A stretch of DNA of 64,000 nucleotides from Paenibacillus sophorae (GTDB lineage: Bacteria > Bacillota > Bacilli > Paenibacillales > Paenibacillaceae). The stretch covers positions 1,488,001 to 1,552,000 of the forward strand of contig NZ_CP076607.1 of assembly GCF_018966525.1 (NCBI RefSeq). The letters run 5' to 3'. Every line of letters begins with the position of its first letter. The stretch's first letter is position 1. The position numbers and the translations under genes were made by a program. Below the pieces are notes generated by a model. It made no database searches. It saw nothing but the letters and a program-made list of their open reading frames with translations, and was not told the DNA's origin. Of this stretch, positions 1 to 8,594 are shown one piece after another.

Positions 1-2
1 AA

Positions 3-1136
3 GAACAAGGGAACGATTCGTTACAGATTCTTTCCGTTTCCATCCATCATGGTATTTCAAACGAAGAATTAGACAGTGATACTTTAGGGAAAAAAGTGCG
101 CAGAAGCGAAGATAAGTCTCTATATAAACATGTTTATTTTGGTGATCTTGTTTTTAACATGATGCGTGCGTGGCAAGGGGCAATCGGAGTCGTAAAGTCA
201 GAAGGAATGGTAAGTCCTGCATATATTACAGCTACGCCCAGTGCACAGCTTTACCCTCTGTTCATGGATTATTGTTTACGCCGAGATGAAACGATTATTC
301 AGATGGATAATCTCTCTTATGGAGTCACCGACTTTAGAAAAAGACTTTATTGGGACTCGTTTATTAACGTTTTGTGTCGCATACCTTCTGTGCCCGAGCA
401 GGAGAAAATTACAGCTTTCTTCACCCAACTCGACAACCTCATCGCCCTTCTTCAGCGTAAGTTAAATAACGTGAAATATTTGAAGGCCGGGTTGCTTCAA
501 AAAATGTTTCCGAAAAATGGTGAAGATTTTCCTGAAGTTCGTTTCCCTGGATTCACTGACGCTTGGGAACAGCGTGAGCTGGGGGAAGTGGGGGATACAT
601 TCACTGGATTGTCAGGTAAAACTAAAGAAGATTTTGGACATGGTAATGCCCAATTTGTCACTTATGTCAATGTCTTTGGTAATGTGATTTCCGATCCGAA
701 TGGTGTCGAGAGTGTTGAAATTGATGACAAACAAAACCAAGTTAAGTATGGCGATGTGTTCTTTACAACTTCATCCGAAACACCAGAAGAAGTTGGAATG
801 TCGTCTGTATGGCTTGAAAACACTGAGAATGTGTACCTTAACAGCTTCTGTTTTGGTTACAGACCGACAGTAGAATTTGACTTATATTATCTGGCATTCA
901 TGTTACGTTCACCAGAGATTCGAAAGAAATTTATGTTCCTAGCTCAAGGTGTTTCACGATATAACATATCTAAGAACAAAGTAATGGAGATGAAAGTTCC
1001 AGTACCAGAACTTAATGAACAACGTAAAGTTGGTACATTCTTTAAGGAGCTAGACAACCTCATCACCCTTCATCAGCGTGAGCTGGAACACCTGCAACAA
1101 CAGAAGAAATCATTACTACAACAAATGTTTGTCTAA
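3..1136 (+). CDS. hsdS: Type I restriction enzyme specificity subunit HsdS (5' end outside window)
   Basis: This is the DNA-recognition subunit of a type I restriction-modification complex. The frame is open from the first bases of the window, so the true start lies upstream; the first possible start inside (GTG at 96) falls in mid-domain. What remains is the end of target recognition domain 1, a central conserved helix (PSVPEQEKITAFFTQLDNLI), a second recognition domain beginning near FPGFTDAWEQRELGEV, and a second conserved helix ending LLQQMFV. The repeated helices that act as a ruler between the two half-sites are clear. It is followed after 17 bases by hsdM with a good ribosome binding site, so the two are co-transcribed. 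The target sequence cannot be read from the protein. Confidence 0.93.
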   Translation, partial: EQGNDSLQILSVSIHHGISNEELDSDTLGKKVRRSEDKSLYKHVYFGDLVFNMMRAWQGAIGVVKSEGMVSPAYITATPSAQLYPLFMDYCLRRDETIIQMDNLSYGVTDFRKRLYWDSFINVLCRIPSVPEQEKITAFFTQLDNLIALLQRKLNNVKYLKAGLLQKMFPKNGEDFPEVRFPGFTDAWEQRELGEVGDTFTGLSGKTKEDFGHGNAQFVTYVNVFGNVISDPNGVESVEIDDKQNQVKYGDVFFTTSSETPEEVGMSSVWLENTENVYLNSFCFGYRPTVEFDLYYLAFMLRSPEIRKKFMFLAQGVSRYNISKNKVMEMKVPVPELNEQRKVGTFFKELDNLITLHQRELEHLQQQKKSLLQQMFV

Positions 1137-1153
1137 GGGAGGACAATAACAAC

Positions 1154-2752
1154 ATGAGTAATAATCTACAGACCATTACAACAAAACTGTGGGCAATGGC
1201 AAACGAGCTTCGAGGAAATATGGACGCCTCAGAATATAAGAACTACATTCTAGCCTTTATGTTTTATCGTTATCTGTCTGAACATCAAGAAAGATATTTA
1301 GTCGAAAATAATGTTCTTGATATTGCCGAAGGCGAGTCGATCAATAAAGCCTATTTAGAACAAGCGAAGGGTGACGATTTGAATGACTACCTGGAGGATA
1401 TTTCTGCAAGCTTAGGCTATGCCATTGCACCGCTTGATACATGGGCATCTTTAGTTGAAAAAATCGATAACAGTATGGTCATTCCAAGTGATTATCAAAC
1501 GATTTTTGACAACTTCAATAAGAACGCTGAATTAAACAAAGAAGCTGTGAAGGATTTTCGTGGCGTGTTTAACGACATCAATCTTGGAGACTCTCGGCTT
1601 GGTTCCTCTACAAATGAACGTGCGAAATCACTTAACCGGATTGTAAAGCTTGTTGATGGTATTAATTATAAAGGTGAAGATGGCAAAGATATTCTTGGCG
1701 CGATCTATGAATATCTAATCGGTCAGTTTGCAGCAAGCGCAGGTAAGAAAGGTGGAGAGTTCTACACGCCGCATGAAGTTTCTATCATTTTGGCTAAAAT
1801 CGTAACGGACGGTGTAGCAGAATCGGATAAGACTTTTGCGGTGTATGACCCGACTTGTGGATCTGGATCATTGCTGTTAACCGTTCAAGGGGAGTTGCCT
1901 AATGGTGATAAACCAGGGGCGATTAAATTCTTTGGTCAAGAAAAGAATACGACAACATACAACTTGGCTCGTATGAACCTGATGATGCATGGTGTTTCAT
2001 TTAACAACATGACGCTGTCTAATGCTGACACGCTTGAAAGCGATTGGCCTGATGGACCGGATGCAAAAGGAATTGACCACCCGCGCTCTTTTGACGCCGT
2101 GGTTGCGAATCCTCCTTATTCTGCTCATTGGGACAACAGCGAAACGAAACTGAAAGATCCACGTTTTAGCGAATACGGTAAACTAGCTCCTAGAACCAAG
2201 GCAGATTACGCATTCATTTTACACAGCTTGTATCATCTGAATGATACGGGGACCATGGCGATAGTATTACCGCACGGTGTCTTGTTCCGTGGTGCAGCAG
2301 AAGGTGCGATTCGCCAAACCATCATTGAGAAAAACTACCTTGATACCGTTATAGGTTTGCCTGCCAACTTGTTTTATGGTGTAAGCATCCCGACTACGAT
2401 TCTAGTATTCAAAAAAAATCGTAAAACAAAAGACATCTTGTTTATCGATGCCAGCAAAGAATTTGAAAAAGGCAAGAATCAAAATAAACTTACGGATAAC
2501 AACATCAGCAAAATTATTGAAACGTACCGAAATCGTGTGGATGTTGATAAATACGCTCATGTGGCATCCCTTGAAGAAATCAAAGAAAACGAGTTTAACT
2601 TAAATATCCCTCGTTACGTGAATACATCTGAAGAAGAAGAAACCATTGACCTGGATGAAGTGATTAAGCTATTAGAGCAGGACAAACAAGAAATCGCTGA
2701 TCTTGAGGCTAAGATCAATGAACAGTTGAGAATCTTGGGGATCATTGTGTAG
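1154..2752 (+). CDS. hsdM: Type I restriction enzyme methylase subunit HsdM
   Basis: This is the N6-adenine methyltransferase subunit of the type I system (532 residues, normal length). It has the HsdM N-terminal helical domain (MSNNLQTITTKLWAMANELR...), the GGEFYTPHEV segment, the AdoMet-binding motif DPTCGSGSLLL near residue 235, and the catalytic motif NPPYS near residue 323. The start is supported by GGGAGGA about 10 bases upstream. hsdS precedes hsdM, whereas hsdM-hsdS is the usual order in Firmicutes. No hsdR occurs downstream; it could lie to the left of the window. A hairpin with a T run follows the stop, so the operon probably ends here. Confidence 0.95.
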   Translation: MSNNLQTITTKLWAMANELRGNMDASEYKNYILAFMFYRYLSEHQERYLVENNVLDIAEGESINKAYLEQAKGDDLNDYLEDISASLGYAIAPLDTWASLVEKIDNSMVIPSDYQTIFDNFNKNAELNKEAVKDFRGVFNDINLGDSRLGSSTNERAKSLNRIVKLVDGINYKGEDGKDILGAIYEYLIGQFAASAGKKGGEFYTPHEVSIILAKIVTDGVAESDKTFAVYDPTCGSGSLLLTVQGELPNGDKPGAIKFFGQEKNTTTYNLARMNLMMHGVSFNNMTLSNADTLESDWPDGPDAKGIDHPRSFDAVVANPPYSAHWDNSETKLKDPRFSEYGKLAPRTKADYAFILHSLYHLNDTGTMAIVLPHGVLFRGAAEGAIRQTIIEKNYLDTVIGLPANLFYGVSIPTTILVFKKNRKTKDILFIDASKEFEKGKNQNKLTDNNISKIIETYRNRVDVDKYAHVASLEEIKENEFNLNIPRYVNTSEEEETIDLDEVIKLLEQDKQEIADLEAKINEQLRILGIIV

Positions 2753-2763
2753 AAATTGATAGA

Positions 2764-2797
2764 AAGAGTCGAAGATATTATTTCTTGACTCTTTTTT
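2764..2797 (+). terminator. Probable rho-independent terminator after hsdM
   Basis: The arms AAGAGTC and GACTCTT are separated by a 16-base loop and followed by a run of T, starting 12 bases after the hsdM stop. The long loop makes it weaker than a classical terminator. Confidence 0.55.
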
Positions 2798-2852
2798 CCA
2801 GGCTCCGCTGGAACACGAAACGGAAACCGGGGCTGTAAACCTGGCTCACAAG

Positions 2853-2903
2853 AATAAGGCTGTGCCGAAGGATCATGAAACGATCCTTTGGCACAGCCTT
2901 ATT
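2853..2903 (-). terminator. Strong inverted repeat ending the serine hydrolase transcript
   Basis: Two 22-base arms beginning AATAAGGCTGTGCC, with a single C/T difference, flank a 7-base loop. It starts 9 bases beyond the stop of the minus-strand serine hydrolase. The A/T-rich ends of the arms supply the U-rich tail. Confidence 0.75.
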
Positions 2904-2911
2904 TGCGTGCT

Positions 2912-3874
2912 TCAGCCCTGCACGAGCACAGGCGCGATACTCTCGCGGAACACGTCGATGGGGTTCCGCTTGTGGCGCTGCTGGTCCTGGGTGATGACAA
3001 CCACGACGTCCAGCTCAGGAAGACAATAAACGAATTGTCCGCCATAGCCGCGGGCATAGAAATACTCCACGGCGTTCGAAGCTGCATCCGGCACTGCGAC
3101 GCCCGGCACGGCGTCCGGGAAGCGGTCAGTCCACCAATGCCAGCCGTAGCTACCGCGGCGGGGCGGCCCGGTGCCGACGGCAGGGCTGACAGACCGTCGC
3201 ACCAGGCTGCGTGAGATCAGCTGCCGTCCCTCCCACATGCCCTGCTGCAGGTACAGCTGGCCGAATCTCCACAGATCGATGGGCCGCAGCTTCATGCCGA
3301 AGCCTCCGGTATGGACGCCTTGCGGGTCTTGCTCCCATTCATATTCCTCGATGCCGAGCGGGCGCAGCAGATGCTGTTCGGTGAACTGCGCGGTGCTCAT
3401 GCCGGAGCACATGACGAGAATCGCTGACAGCAGCTGGGAATTACCGGAGTTATACACCATGCGTGTACCGGGAGTGTTCTCCAGCTGCTGCTCCAGCACA
3501 TACTGAACCCAATGGGGAGAGCGGGTCATTTTGGGAAAAGAGTTGCGCCCGCCGAACTCATCCCAGTCCCAGCCTGCGGTCATCGTCAGCAGGTGCTCCA
3601 GCGTAATCTCCGCTTTGCGGGGATCGTGGTCCCGGGTGAGCTGAGGGAAGAAATCGCTCAGCTTCGTATGTGCAGGCGGGACGATTCCCTGATCCATCGC
3701 GATACAGATGGAAGCGGACAGGAGGCTCTTGGTGCAGGAATTGATGCGGGCCAGTTCCCCGCGTGTGCGGTCATCCCGGTAATGCTCATGTTGCAGATGG
3801 CGGCTTTGGCTGATCAGGCAGCTGCGCAGATCGAGCGGGGCGATGGCGGCAGACAGCCCGGATATATTTATCAT
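2912..3874 (-). CDS. Serine hydrolase of the beta-lactamase / class C family
   Basis: This 320-residue protein has the penicillin-binding-like fold used by class C beta-lactamases, D-amino-acid peptidases and related esterases. The nucleophile motif SxxK is visible as SCTK in ELARINSCTKSLLS, the second-site tyrosine as YNSGNSQ, and a YGGQF segment takes the place of the C-terminal KTG/HTG box. The start is fixed by AGGAGG eight bases upstream. There is no signal peptide or transmembrane helix, so it is probably cytosolic. This group (Pfam Beta-lactamase) includes many enzymes of unknown substrate, and resistance should not be inferred. It lies downstream of and co-directional with the WYL pair and ends at a strong terminator. 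Confidence 0.8.
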   Translation of the reverse strand: MINISGLSAAIAPLDLRSCLISQSRHLQHEHYRDDRTRGELARINSCTKSLLSASICIAMDQGIVPPAHTKLSDFFPQLTRDHDPRKAEITLEHLLTMTAGWDWDEFGGRNSFPKMTRSPHWVQYVLEQQLENTPGTRMVYNSGNSQLLSAILVMCSGMSTAQFTEQHLLRPLGIEEYEWEQDPQGVHTGGFGMKLRPIDLWRFGQLYLQQGMWEGRQLISRSLVRRSVSPAVGTGPPRRGSYGWHWWTDRFPDAVPGVAVPDAASNAVEYFYARGYGGQFVYCLPELDVVVVITQDQQRHKRNPIDVFRESIAPVLVQG

Positions 3875-3902
3875 AACGGCCTCCTTGTTGGATACTGGTG
3901 AA

Positions 3903-4727
3903 TTACGAGGATAACTCCTCGCCCTCCGAAATCACTCCATATCGCTCCAAAGCCTTCGTCGAGGCTTCCAGCATACGTCTTTTTAAATAATCGCCTTCAA
4001 CTACCCGTACCCGTTTGCCCAGGAAACGGATTTTGGAGAGCAGATACTCGAAGTCATCCCCCAGCAAGCAGACTCTGACTGTGTAAGTATCATTATCAGA
4101 ATCATACTCCACATCTTTTTCGAAGCTGGAGAAGGCGTATAGAATCCGGGACAGCTCTTCGTTATAATCGCGGACGATTTCAATAACCGCTTCGGATTTT
4201 CGAGAATCCAGCATCCTTCCAATCTTTCGGAAAATGCCGTCGGCCATCGATGGCTCAATAGGCTCCGCCGTGACGGAGTGGATGTTCTTCAGTCTGGTGG
4301 TCATGAAGGTACGATGCCGAAGATGATACCAGAGCAGGTACCATTCTCTTTTGACCATGGAATATTCCAGTTTGTAAGGAACGCCCGGTTGATCGCTGTT
4401 CACGCGCCCGCTCTTAATTGCGTAGGTTAAACGAACCCCGGTCTTATTTAAAATGTGCCGGCGCAGCGTTCGCAGGAGCGGGTGATAGACCTGTTTCTCC
4501 ATGCTGCGGGCTTTTTCAATCAGGTGGCTGGAGGTATCCATCAAAGGGTCGGGTTCGAGAATCGTACGCAGTTTGTTCAAGGTGTCCAAGGTGAAAGCCT
4601 CGGCCGCGGCCGGATGCTCCAGCATAGTCTTCAGCCATGCCCGCTCGTGTGAGGTGACCATGAACGTTCCGGAATCCTCCAGGCGGGAGATGATCTGGTG
4701 ATTAAAGATTTTCTCAAACAGATTCAT
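3903..4727 (-). CDS. WYL-domain protein (second of a pair)
   Basis: This 274-residue protein carries a WYL ligand-sensing domain: REWYLLWYHLRHRTFMTTRL near residues 125-145, followed by the usual C-terminal extension. It lacks an obvious N-terminal helix-turn-helix, so it may act with its neighbour rather than bind DNA alone. Its start overlaps the end of the upstream WYL gene by 14 bases, which indicates translational coupling. WYL proteins often control defence and nucleic-acid-damage responses by sensing nucleic acid or a nucleotide ligand. Here the divergent slipin/RlaP operon is the likely target, which is an inference from position. Confidence 0.8.
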   Translation of the reverse strand: MNLFEKIFNHQIISRLEDSGTFMVTSHERAWLKTMLEHPAAAEAFTLDTLNKLRTILEPDPLMDTSSHLIEKARSMEKQVYHPLLRTLRRHILNKTGVRLTYAIKSGRVNSDQPGVPYKLEYSMVKREWYLLWYHLRHRTFMTTRLKNIHSVTAEPIEPSMADGIFRKIGRMLDSRKSEAVIEIVRDYNEELSRILYAFSSFEKDVEYDSDNDTYTVRVCLLGDDFEYLLSKIRFLGKRVRVVEGDYLKRRMLEASTKALERYGVISEGEELSS

Positions 4728-6024
4728 AGTAAGACTGGATCTCCTTCCATTCGGCTATCATTTCCCGGCGGAATCGAATGGGCTCAAGAACCTCGCAGCT
4801 GGACCCGAAACTTCGCAGCCACGGTTTGATCTCGGTCGTCCCGTTTACCGTAATTTCATAAATAAAAGAATACTCGTCCTCAAACACAATCTGGCCCCAC
4901 TGTCCCTGCAGCAGAACTCTTTCTTTTACGAAGTTGGGCTCGGAATCTCCCGGATTGTAAAATCTCACCCGCACCGTCACCGGCTTGCCCGTATCGATCA
5001 GCCAGCTGTACCGCAGCTTTTCTTCCAGCTCACTCTTCTTCTCCTCAAACCAGGCTTCAGGCACCGATTCATCTTCCTCGATTTGCGTGATTCCTTCCAT
5101 CCGGTATTTCCGGATTCCCTCTCTTCCATGGGAAAGTAAATACCACCGTCCATACTGATGATCGTAGACGATTTTTAGCGGAAGCGTCTTTTCCGCCTTG
5201 GCCTTCGTTTCCCTTTCAAATAAGGGGTTGGTGTTTTTGGAGGCATAGCTTTTTTCGGACTTTGGCGAGAAATAGAGAAACCGGACTCTGCGGCAGTGAC
5301 GGATGGCATGAAGTAGTGTGAATAGATGCGCCTCATCCAAAATCCGGGAGTAATAGTGATACTTATATAAAAATGGCTCGGTCGCGTGCTGCTCAAATTC
5401 ACCCCTCAGAAGGTGTTTCTTCAGTCCGTCCCGCAGCAGATAGCCTTGAACGGAAGGCACCTGCGTGTTCGCCATCACATCCACAAAATCATACAGATCG
5501 ATAAGCTCCTCATCCGACAAGCTCCGGACCAGGTCATCTTGAATGCGATACCGGTAGGGGCGTGGTCCCGGCTCCTTAAGGATGACGCCAACCTCTTCCA
5601 GGTATTTCAGGTCCGACCGAATCGTCTTCTCGTCAGGCAGCGGAAGGCCTGGTGGCAGACTGTCGCAGCACATATCCAGCAGCTCCATGGCAGACATCGT
5701 CTGTTCATTCATCGCGCCTAACAGCAGCGAGATTCTCTGGCTTTCGGATTCTTTGACCGATTTGGCCCGAAACAGAAACAGCAGCAGAGGATCGGTGGAG
5801 TCGTAATAGCTGAAGCGAATCGTCTCGGATAATTCGGCGCTCTGTTCCTGCGGTAAATGCTGGTGCATGGAACTTATCACGTCCTTGAGCCGCCGGATCG
5901 TTTTATCAAAGGTATGTACGGAAATGCCCAGTCGTTCTGCGAACTGCTGTCTGCTGAATGCGCCGCTTGTCAGCACAAGCATACGAAGGAATTGGATCTC
6001 TTTATCAAAGCTCTCTTTAGCCAA
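4714..6024 (-). CDS. HTH- and WYL-domain transcriptional regulator
   Basis: This regulator has an N-terminal helix-turn-helix (FSRQQFAERLGISVHTFDKT), a middle region, and a WYL domain with the motif GRWYLLSHGREGIRKYRMEG. The open frame extends to an ATG at 6060, but I prefer the TTG at 6024. GGGGG lies six bases upstream of it, and a promoter (TTGACC-16-TACAAT) overlaps the ATG at 6058-6060, placing that ATG upstream of the transcription start. The protein then begins MAKESFDKEIQF. It is divergent from the tRNA-like leader and slipin operon across about 0.6 kb and probably regulates it. WYL regulators next to SPFH and RNA-repair genes are a recurrent association. Confidence 0.82.
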   Translation of the reverse strand: MAKESFDKEIQFLRMLVLTSGAFSRQQFAERLGISVHTFDKTIRRLKDVISSMHQHLPQEQSAELSETIRFSYYDSTDPLLLFLFRAKSVKESESQRISLLLGAMNEQTMSAMELLDMCCDSLPPGLPLPDEKTIRSDLKYLEEVGVILKEPGPRPYRYRIQDDLVRSLSDEELIDLYDFVDVMANTQVPSVQGYLLRDGLKKHLLRGEFEQHATEPFLYKYHYYSRILDEAHLFTLLHAIRHCRRVRFLYFSPKSEKSYASKNTNPLFERETKAKAEKTLPLKIVYDHQYGRWYLLSHGREGIRKYRMEGITQIEEDESVPEAWFEEKKSELEEKLRYSWLIDTGKPVTVRVRFYNPGDSEPNFVKERVLLQGQWGQIVFEDEYSFIYEITVNGTTEIKPWLRSFGSSCEVLEPIRFRREMIAEWKEIQSYYESV

Positions 6025-6058
6025 AATAATCCCCCGTTCAAATGAGACCTCTACATTC

Positions 6059-6086
6059 ATTGTATCAGGGGGGGGATTTGGGTCAA
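6059..6086 (-). promoter_or_regulatory. Sigma-A-type promoter of the WYL operon
   Basis: On the minus strand TTGACC (6086-6081) and TACAAT (6064-6059) are separated by 16 bases. The expected transcription start, near 6052, leaves a short leader with GGGGG before the TTG start at 6024. Confidence 0.55.
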
Positions 6087-6129
6087 ATGGAAAAGTTTAT
6101 ACCGGGTCGTAATACTTTTACCATGTTCG

Positions 6130-6465
6130 TTCTGACTGAAATGAGCGATTATAGAACCTGTATTCATCATAAATCGGTTCTTATTCGGACGGTCGTAACG
6201 AGGCCGGGATATCGGTTTATCCCGCAGTGCCGTGCCTGCTAGGTTACGGTATCCTGTACGATCGGATCGGTAAGAAACCACTATTTGGGGTTCGATTCCC
6301 CAATCGCCTAGTGAGCGATTCTGGTAGAGCACTCGACTTTCAATCGAGCGAAAATTTGAACAAAGGACCAAAGGATAGAATCCCTGGCGGCTAGTTTGAG
6401 CGCACTGCAGTAAGGCCTTGTAATCCGTGGATACCGGTGGAGCGAAACTCCGGGAGGCTTTTTAG
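6130..6465 (+). ncRNA. Leader with tRNA-like modules upstream of the slipin/RlaP operon
   Basis: This non-coding stretch contains recognisable tRNA parts in an unusual order. At 6285-6303 there is a near-perfect T arm (TTGGGG, loop TTCGATT, CCCCAA). It runs into an acceptor-like 3' strand, and AATCGC (6302-6307) pairs with GCGATT (6315-6320) across a 7-base loop. After this come a D-arm 3' half (TGGTAGAGC) and a perfect anticodon arm (CTCGA, loop CTTTCAA, TCGAG; anticodon position TTC). A second, weaker set follows: GGCTAGTTTGAGC, then CTTGTAA in a damaged anticodon arm, then GGAG/CTCC. The stretch ends in GGGAGGCTTTTT, a possible terminator. No copy folds as a standard cloverleaf in normal order. 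I infer a tRNA-like sensor or decoy RNA linked to RNA repair. Confidence 0.5.
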
Positions 6466-6619
6466 GATGGAAGAGGAAGAAGGATGGCTGAAGCAGGGTC
6501 ACCCTCCTGATTCAAATGTCCTTAAAAATCCCTGGCAGATCGCTTATCTAAAACGAGATTCCGCCGGAACCGCAGGGGATTCTAAATCCAATGGTCGAAC
6601 CATTAAGGGGGTAACGAAT

Positions 6620-7735
6620 ATGTTTAAAAAAGTAACGATTCAAGCTGACCAGCGTGGTTTGCTCTTTCATAAAGGAAGTTATGTAAAAAAGCTGATTCCG
6701 GGGACCTATCACTATTTATTGTGGTCACAACCCACAGTTGTGGTGTTGAATATCGCGAAACCGTTCGTTGTAGAGGGTAAAGATTTGCAGTTGTTCCTTC
6801 AGGATGAAGACCTCTTGCGAGAGCTCGATATCGTACGAGTGCAAGACCACGAATACGTCCTGCATTACGAGGCCGGGCAATTCGTACAACTGCTTAAGCC
6901 TGGTGTCTACGCCTTTTGGAACATACTTAAAAAACATTCCTTTTTGCATACGGATATCAGACAACCTGAACTGCCTGTCGAGATAGACCGTTCGATTATA
7001 CCGAAGCTCACAGCCAATACGCACTCCTATGAAATCGCGAGTTATGAATCCGGATTTTTGTTTTATGATCACGTTTTACAACGAGAGCTTTCTCCTGGCA
7101 AGTACTTCTTCTGGAGAGGTCCCGTTTCGGTTATGGTAAAGACGATTGATTTAAGACAACAACAAATGGATCTCATCGGCCAAGAAATCATGACGGAAGA
7201 CAAAGTTTCGCTGCGGTTGAACTTCGTTTGCCAATTCAAGATCGTAAAGCCAGTACGTGCTCTGGAAATGAAATCGTTCGACGAGCAAATTCATATCCAG
7301 CTTCAGCTGATGCTTCGGGAATATATCGGAACTCTTAAATTGGACGATCTTTTAAAACGGAAAGAGGACGTTGCGTCGTTCATACTGTCCCGTTTACGTG
7401 AGAAGAGTGAAGAGTTCGGAGTGCAATTCCTTAGTGCGGGGGTGAAGGATGTTATTTTACCGGGTGAAATGAAAGATATCCTAAACACCGTCCTGCTGGC
7501 GGAGAAGAAGGCCCAGGCGAATCTAATCACCCGCCGGGAAGAAACGGCATCGACCCGAAGTTTGCTTAATACCGCGAAGCTGATGGACGAGAATCAGACG
7601 TTATTCCGGCTGAAAGAGCTGGAATTCCTCGAGAAAATATGCGAGAAAATCGGGTCCATCTCTTTAACGGGCGGCGGAGACCTGTTGGAACGGTTGAGCT
7701 CTTTGCTTGGTGAGAAGAAGGCAGCAAGCAAATAA
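6620..7735 (+). CDS. Slipin / SPFH (band 7) family protein
   Basis: This 371-residue protein is related to slipins (stomatin-like SPFH scaffolds). It begins MFKKVTIQADQRGLLFHKGS at an ATG preceded by AAGGGGGT. The frame is open further upstream, but that part overlaps the tRNA-like leader and is not protein-like. It carries repeated YESGFLFYDH/ADQRGLLFHK-type strands, then an SPFH core (DKVSLRLNFVCQFKIVKP...), and a C-terminal coiled coil rich in charged residues. A clear membrane helix was not seen. SPFH proteins of this subtype occur beside RtcB and RlaP in predicted RNA-repair operons. The next gene, RlaP, starts 23 bases downstream. Confidence 0.83.
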   Translation: MFKKVTIQADQRGLLFHKGSYVKKLIPGTYHYLLWSQPTVVVLNIAKPFVVEGKDLQLFLQDEDLLRELDIVRVQDHEYVLHYEAGQFVQLLKPGVYAFWNILKKHSFLHTDIRQPELPVEIDRSIIPKLTANTHSYEIASYESGFLFYDHVLQRELSPGKYFFWRGPVSVMVKTIDLRQQQMDLIGQEIMTEDKVSLRLNFVCQFKIVKPVRALEMKSFDEQIHIQLQLMLREYIGTLKLDDLLKRKEDVASFILSRLREKSEEFGVQFLSAGVKDVILPGEMKDILNTVLLAEKKAQANLITRREETASTRSLLNTAKLMDENQTLFRLKELEFLEKICEKIGSISLTGGGDLLERLSSLLGEKKAASK

Positions 7736-7758
7736 TAAGCATTAAAGGTGGGTTTCAT

Positions 7759-8547
7759 ATGAGCAGTTACCATCAACAAATCTTAACTGTGCTTGAACGC
7801 ATCGAGCGTGAAGAAAACGTTCGGATCCTGTATGCCTGCGAATCAGGCAGCCGTGCATGGGGGTTCCCTTCAAAGGATAGCGACTACGACGTAAGATTTC
7901 TCTATGTTAGACCGGTAGACTGGTACTTATCAATCTTTGAGAAGCGGGATGTCATCGAACGGCCGATAAGTGACATGCTGGACATCAACGGGTGGGATCT
8001 GAGAAAGGCCTTGAACCTGTTTCGCAAGTCGAACCCGCCCCTGCTTGAGTGGCTCCAATCTCCGATTGTATACAGGGAGAACCGCGCGATAACCGAGCAA
8101 ATCCGCCGGATCTCTCCTTTAACCTTTTCTCCAAGATCATGTATCCATCACTATCTGCATATGGCCAAGGGAAACTACCGCGACTATCTTCAGGGGGACC
8201 AGGTCAAGATCAAAAAGTATTTCTATGTTCTCCGCCCGATTTTGGCATGTGAATGGATCGAGAAATACAACACCATGCCCCCGATTGAATTTGATCGTCT
8301 GGCCCAGGAGCTTGTGCCAGCGGGAAGCGAATTAAAGGCGGTTATTGACGGGCTGCTGGTCCGTAAAAGAGCGGGCGACGAAATGGATTACGAACCAAGA
8401 ATCAACCCGATCAATGATTATTTGGAAGAGAAAATAGCGTATTACGAGCGGACGGCACCGGGCATGCGGCCTGGCGATGGAAACCAGGATCAGCGGCTTG
8501 ATGATTTGTTCCGTTCCGTGCTGAAGGAAGTATGGGGGAAAAGGTGA
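7759..8547 (+). CDS. RlaP/YcgL-type nucleotidyltransferase (RNA-repair associated)
   Basis: This 262-residue polymerase-beta-like nucleotidyltransferase has the catalytic signature GSRAWGFPSKDSDYD near residues 31-45 (GS ... DxD), followed by VRFLYVR and the family's helical domain. The pattern matches Pfam PF10127 (YcgL), named RlaP for RNA-ligase-associated PolB-family nucleotidyltransferase. The proposed role is adding nucleotides to, or healing, damaged RNA ends before RtcB-type ligation; that is comparative-genomics inference from the literature and is not shown here. The start has AAAGGTGG about eight bases upstream. It is co-transcribed with the slipin gene, and the expected next partner, rtcB, survives only as a remnant. 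Confidence 0.85.
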   Translation: MSSYHQQILTVLERIEREENVRILYACESGSRAWGFPSKDSDYDVRFLYVRPVDWYLSIFEKRDVIERPISDMLDINGWDLRKALNLFRKSNPPLLEWLQSPIVYRENRAITEQIRRISPLTFSPRSCIHHYLHMAKGNYRDYLQGDQVKIKKYFYVLRPILACEWIEKYNTMPPIEFDRLAQELVPAGSELKAVIDGLLVRKRAGDEMDYEPRINPINDYLEEKIAYYERTAPGMRPGDGNQDQRLDDLFRSVLKEVWGKR

Positions 8548-8594
8548 TGAGTACGATTGGAAAGGCATTCTTATAACAGGAGTGAAATAATGTT

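Noticed and set aside
2912..3874. Beta-lactam resistance gene
   Set aside because: The fold is shared by many esterases and peptidases, and there is no export signal, so a resistance function is not supported.
6285..6348. A standard tRNA-Glu gene
   Set aside because: The anticodon arm lies after the T arm, the D arm lacks its 5' strand, and no segment folds as a normal cloverleaf in order.
6437..6619. N-terminal extension of the slipin frame
   Set aside because: It lies over the tRNA-like leader, is not protein-like, and the ATG at 6620 has its own ribosome binding site.
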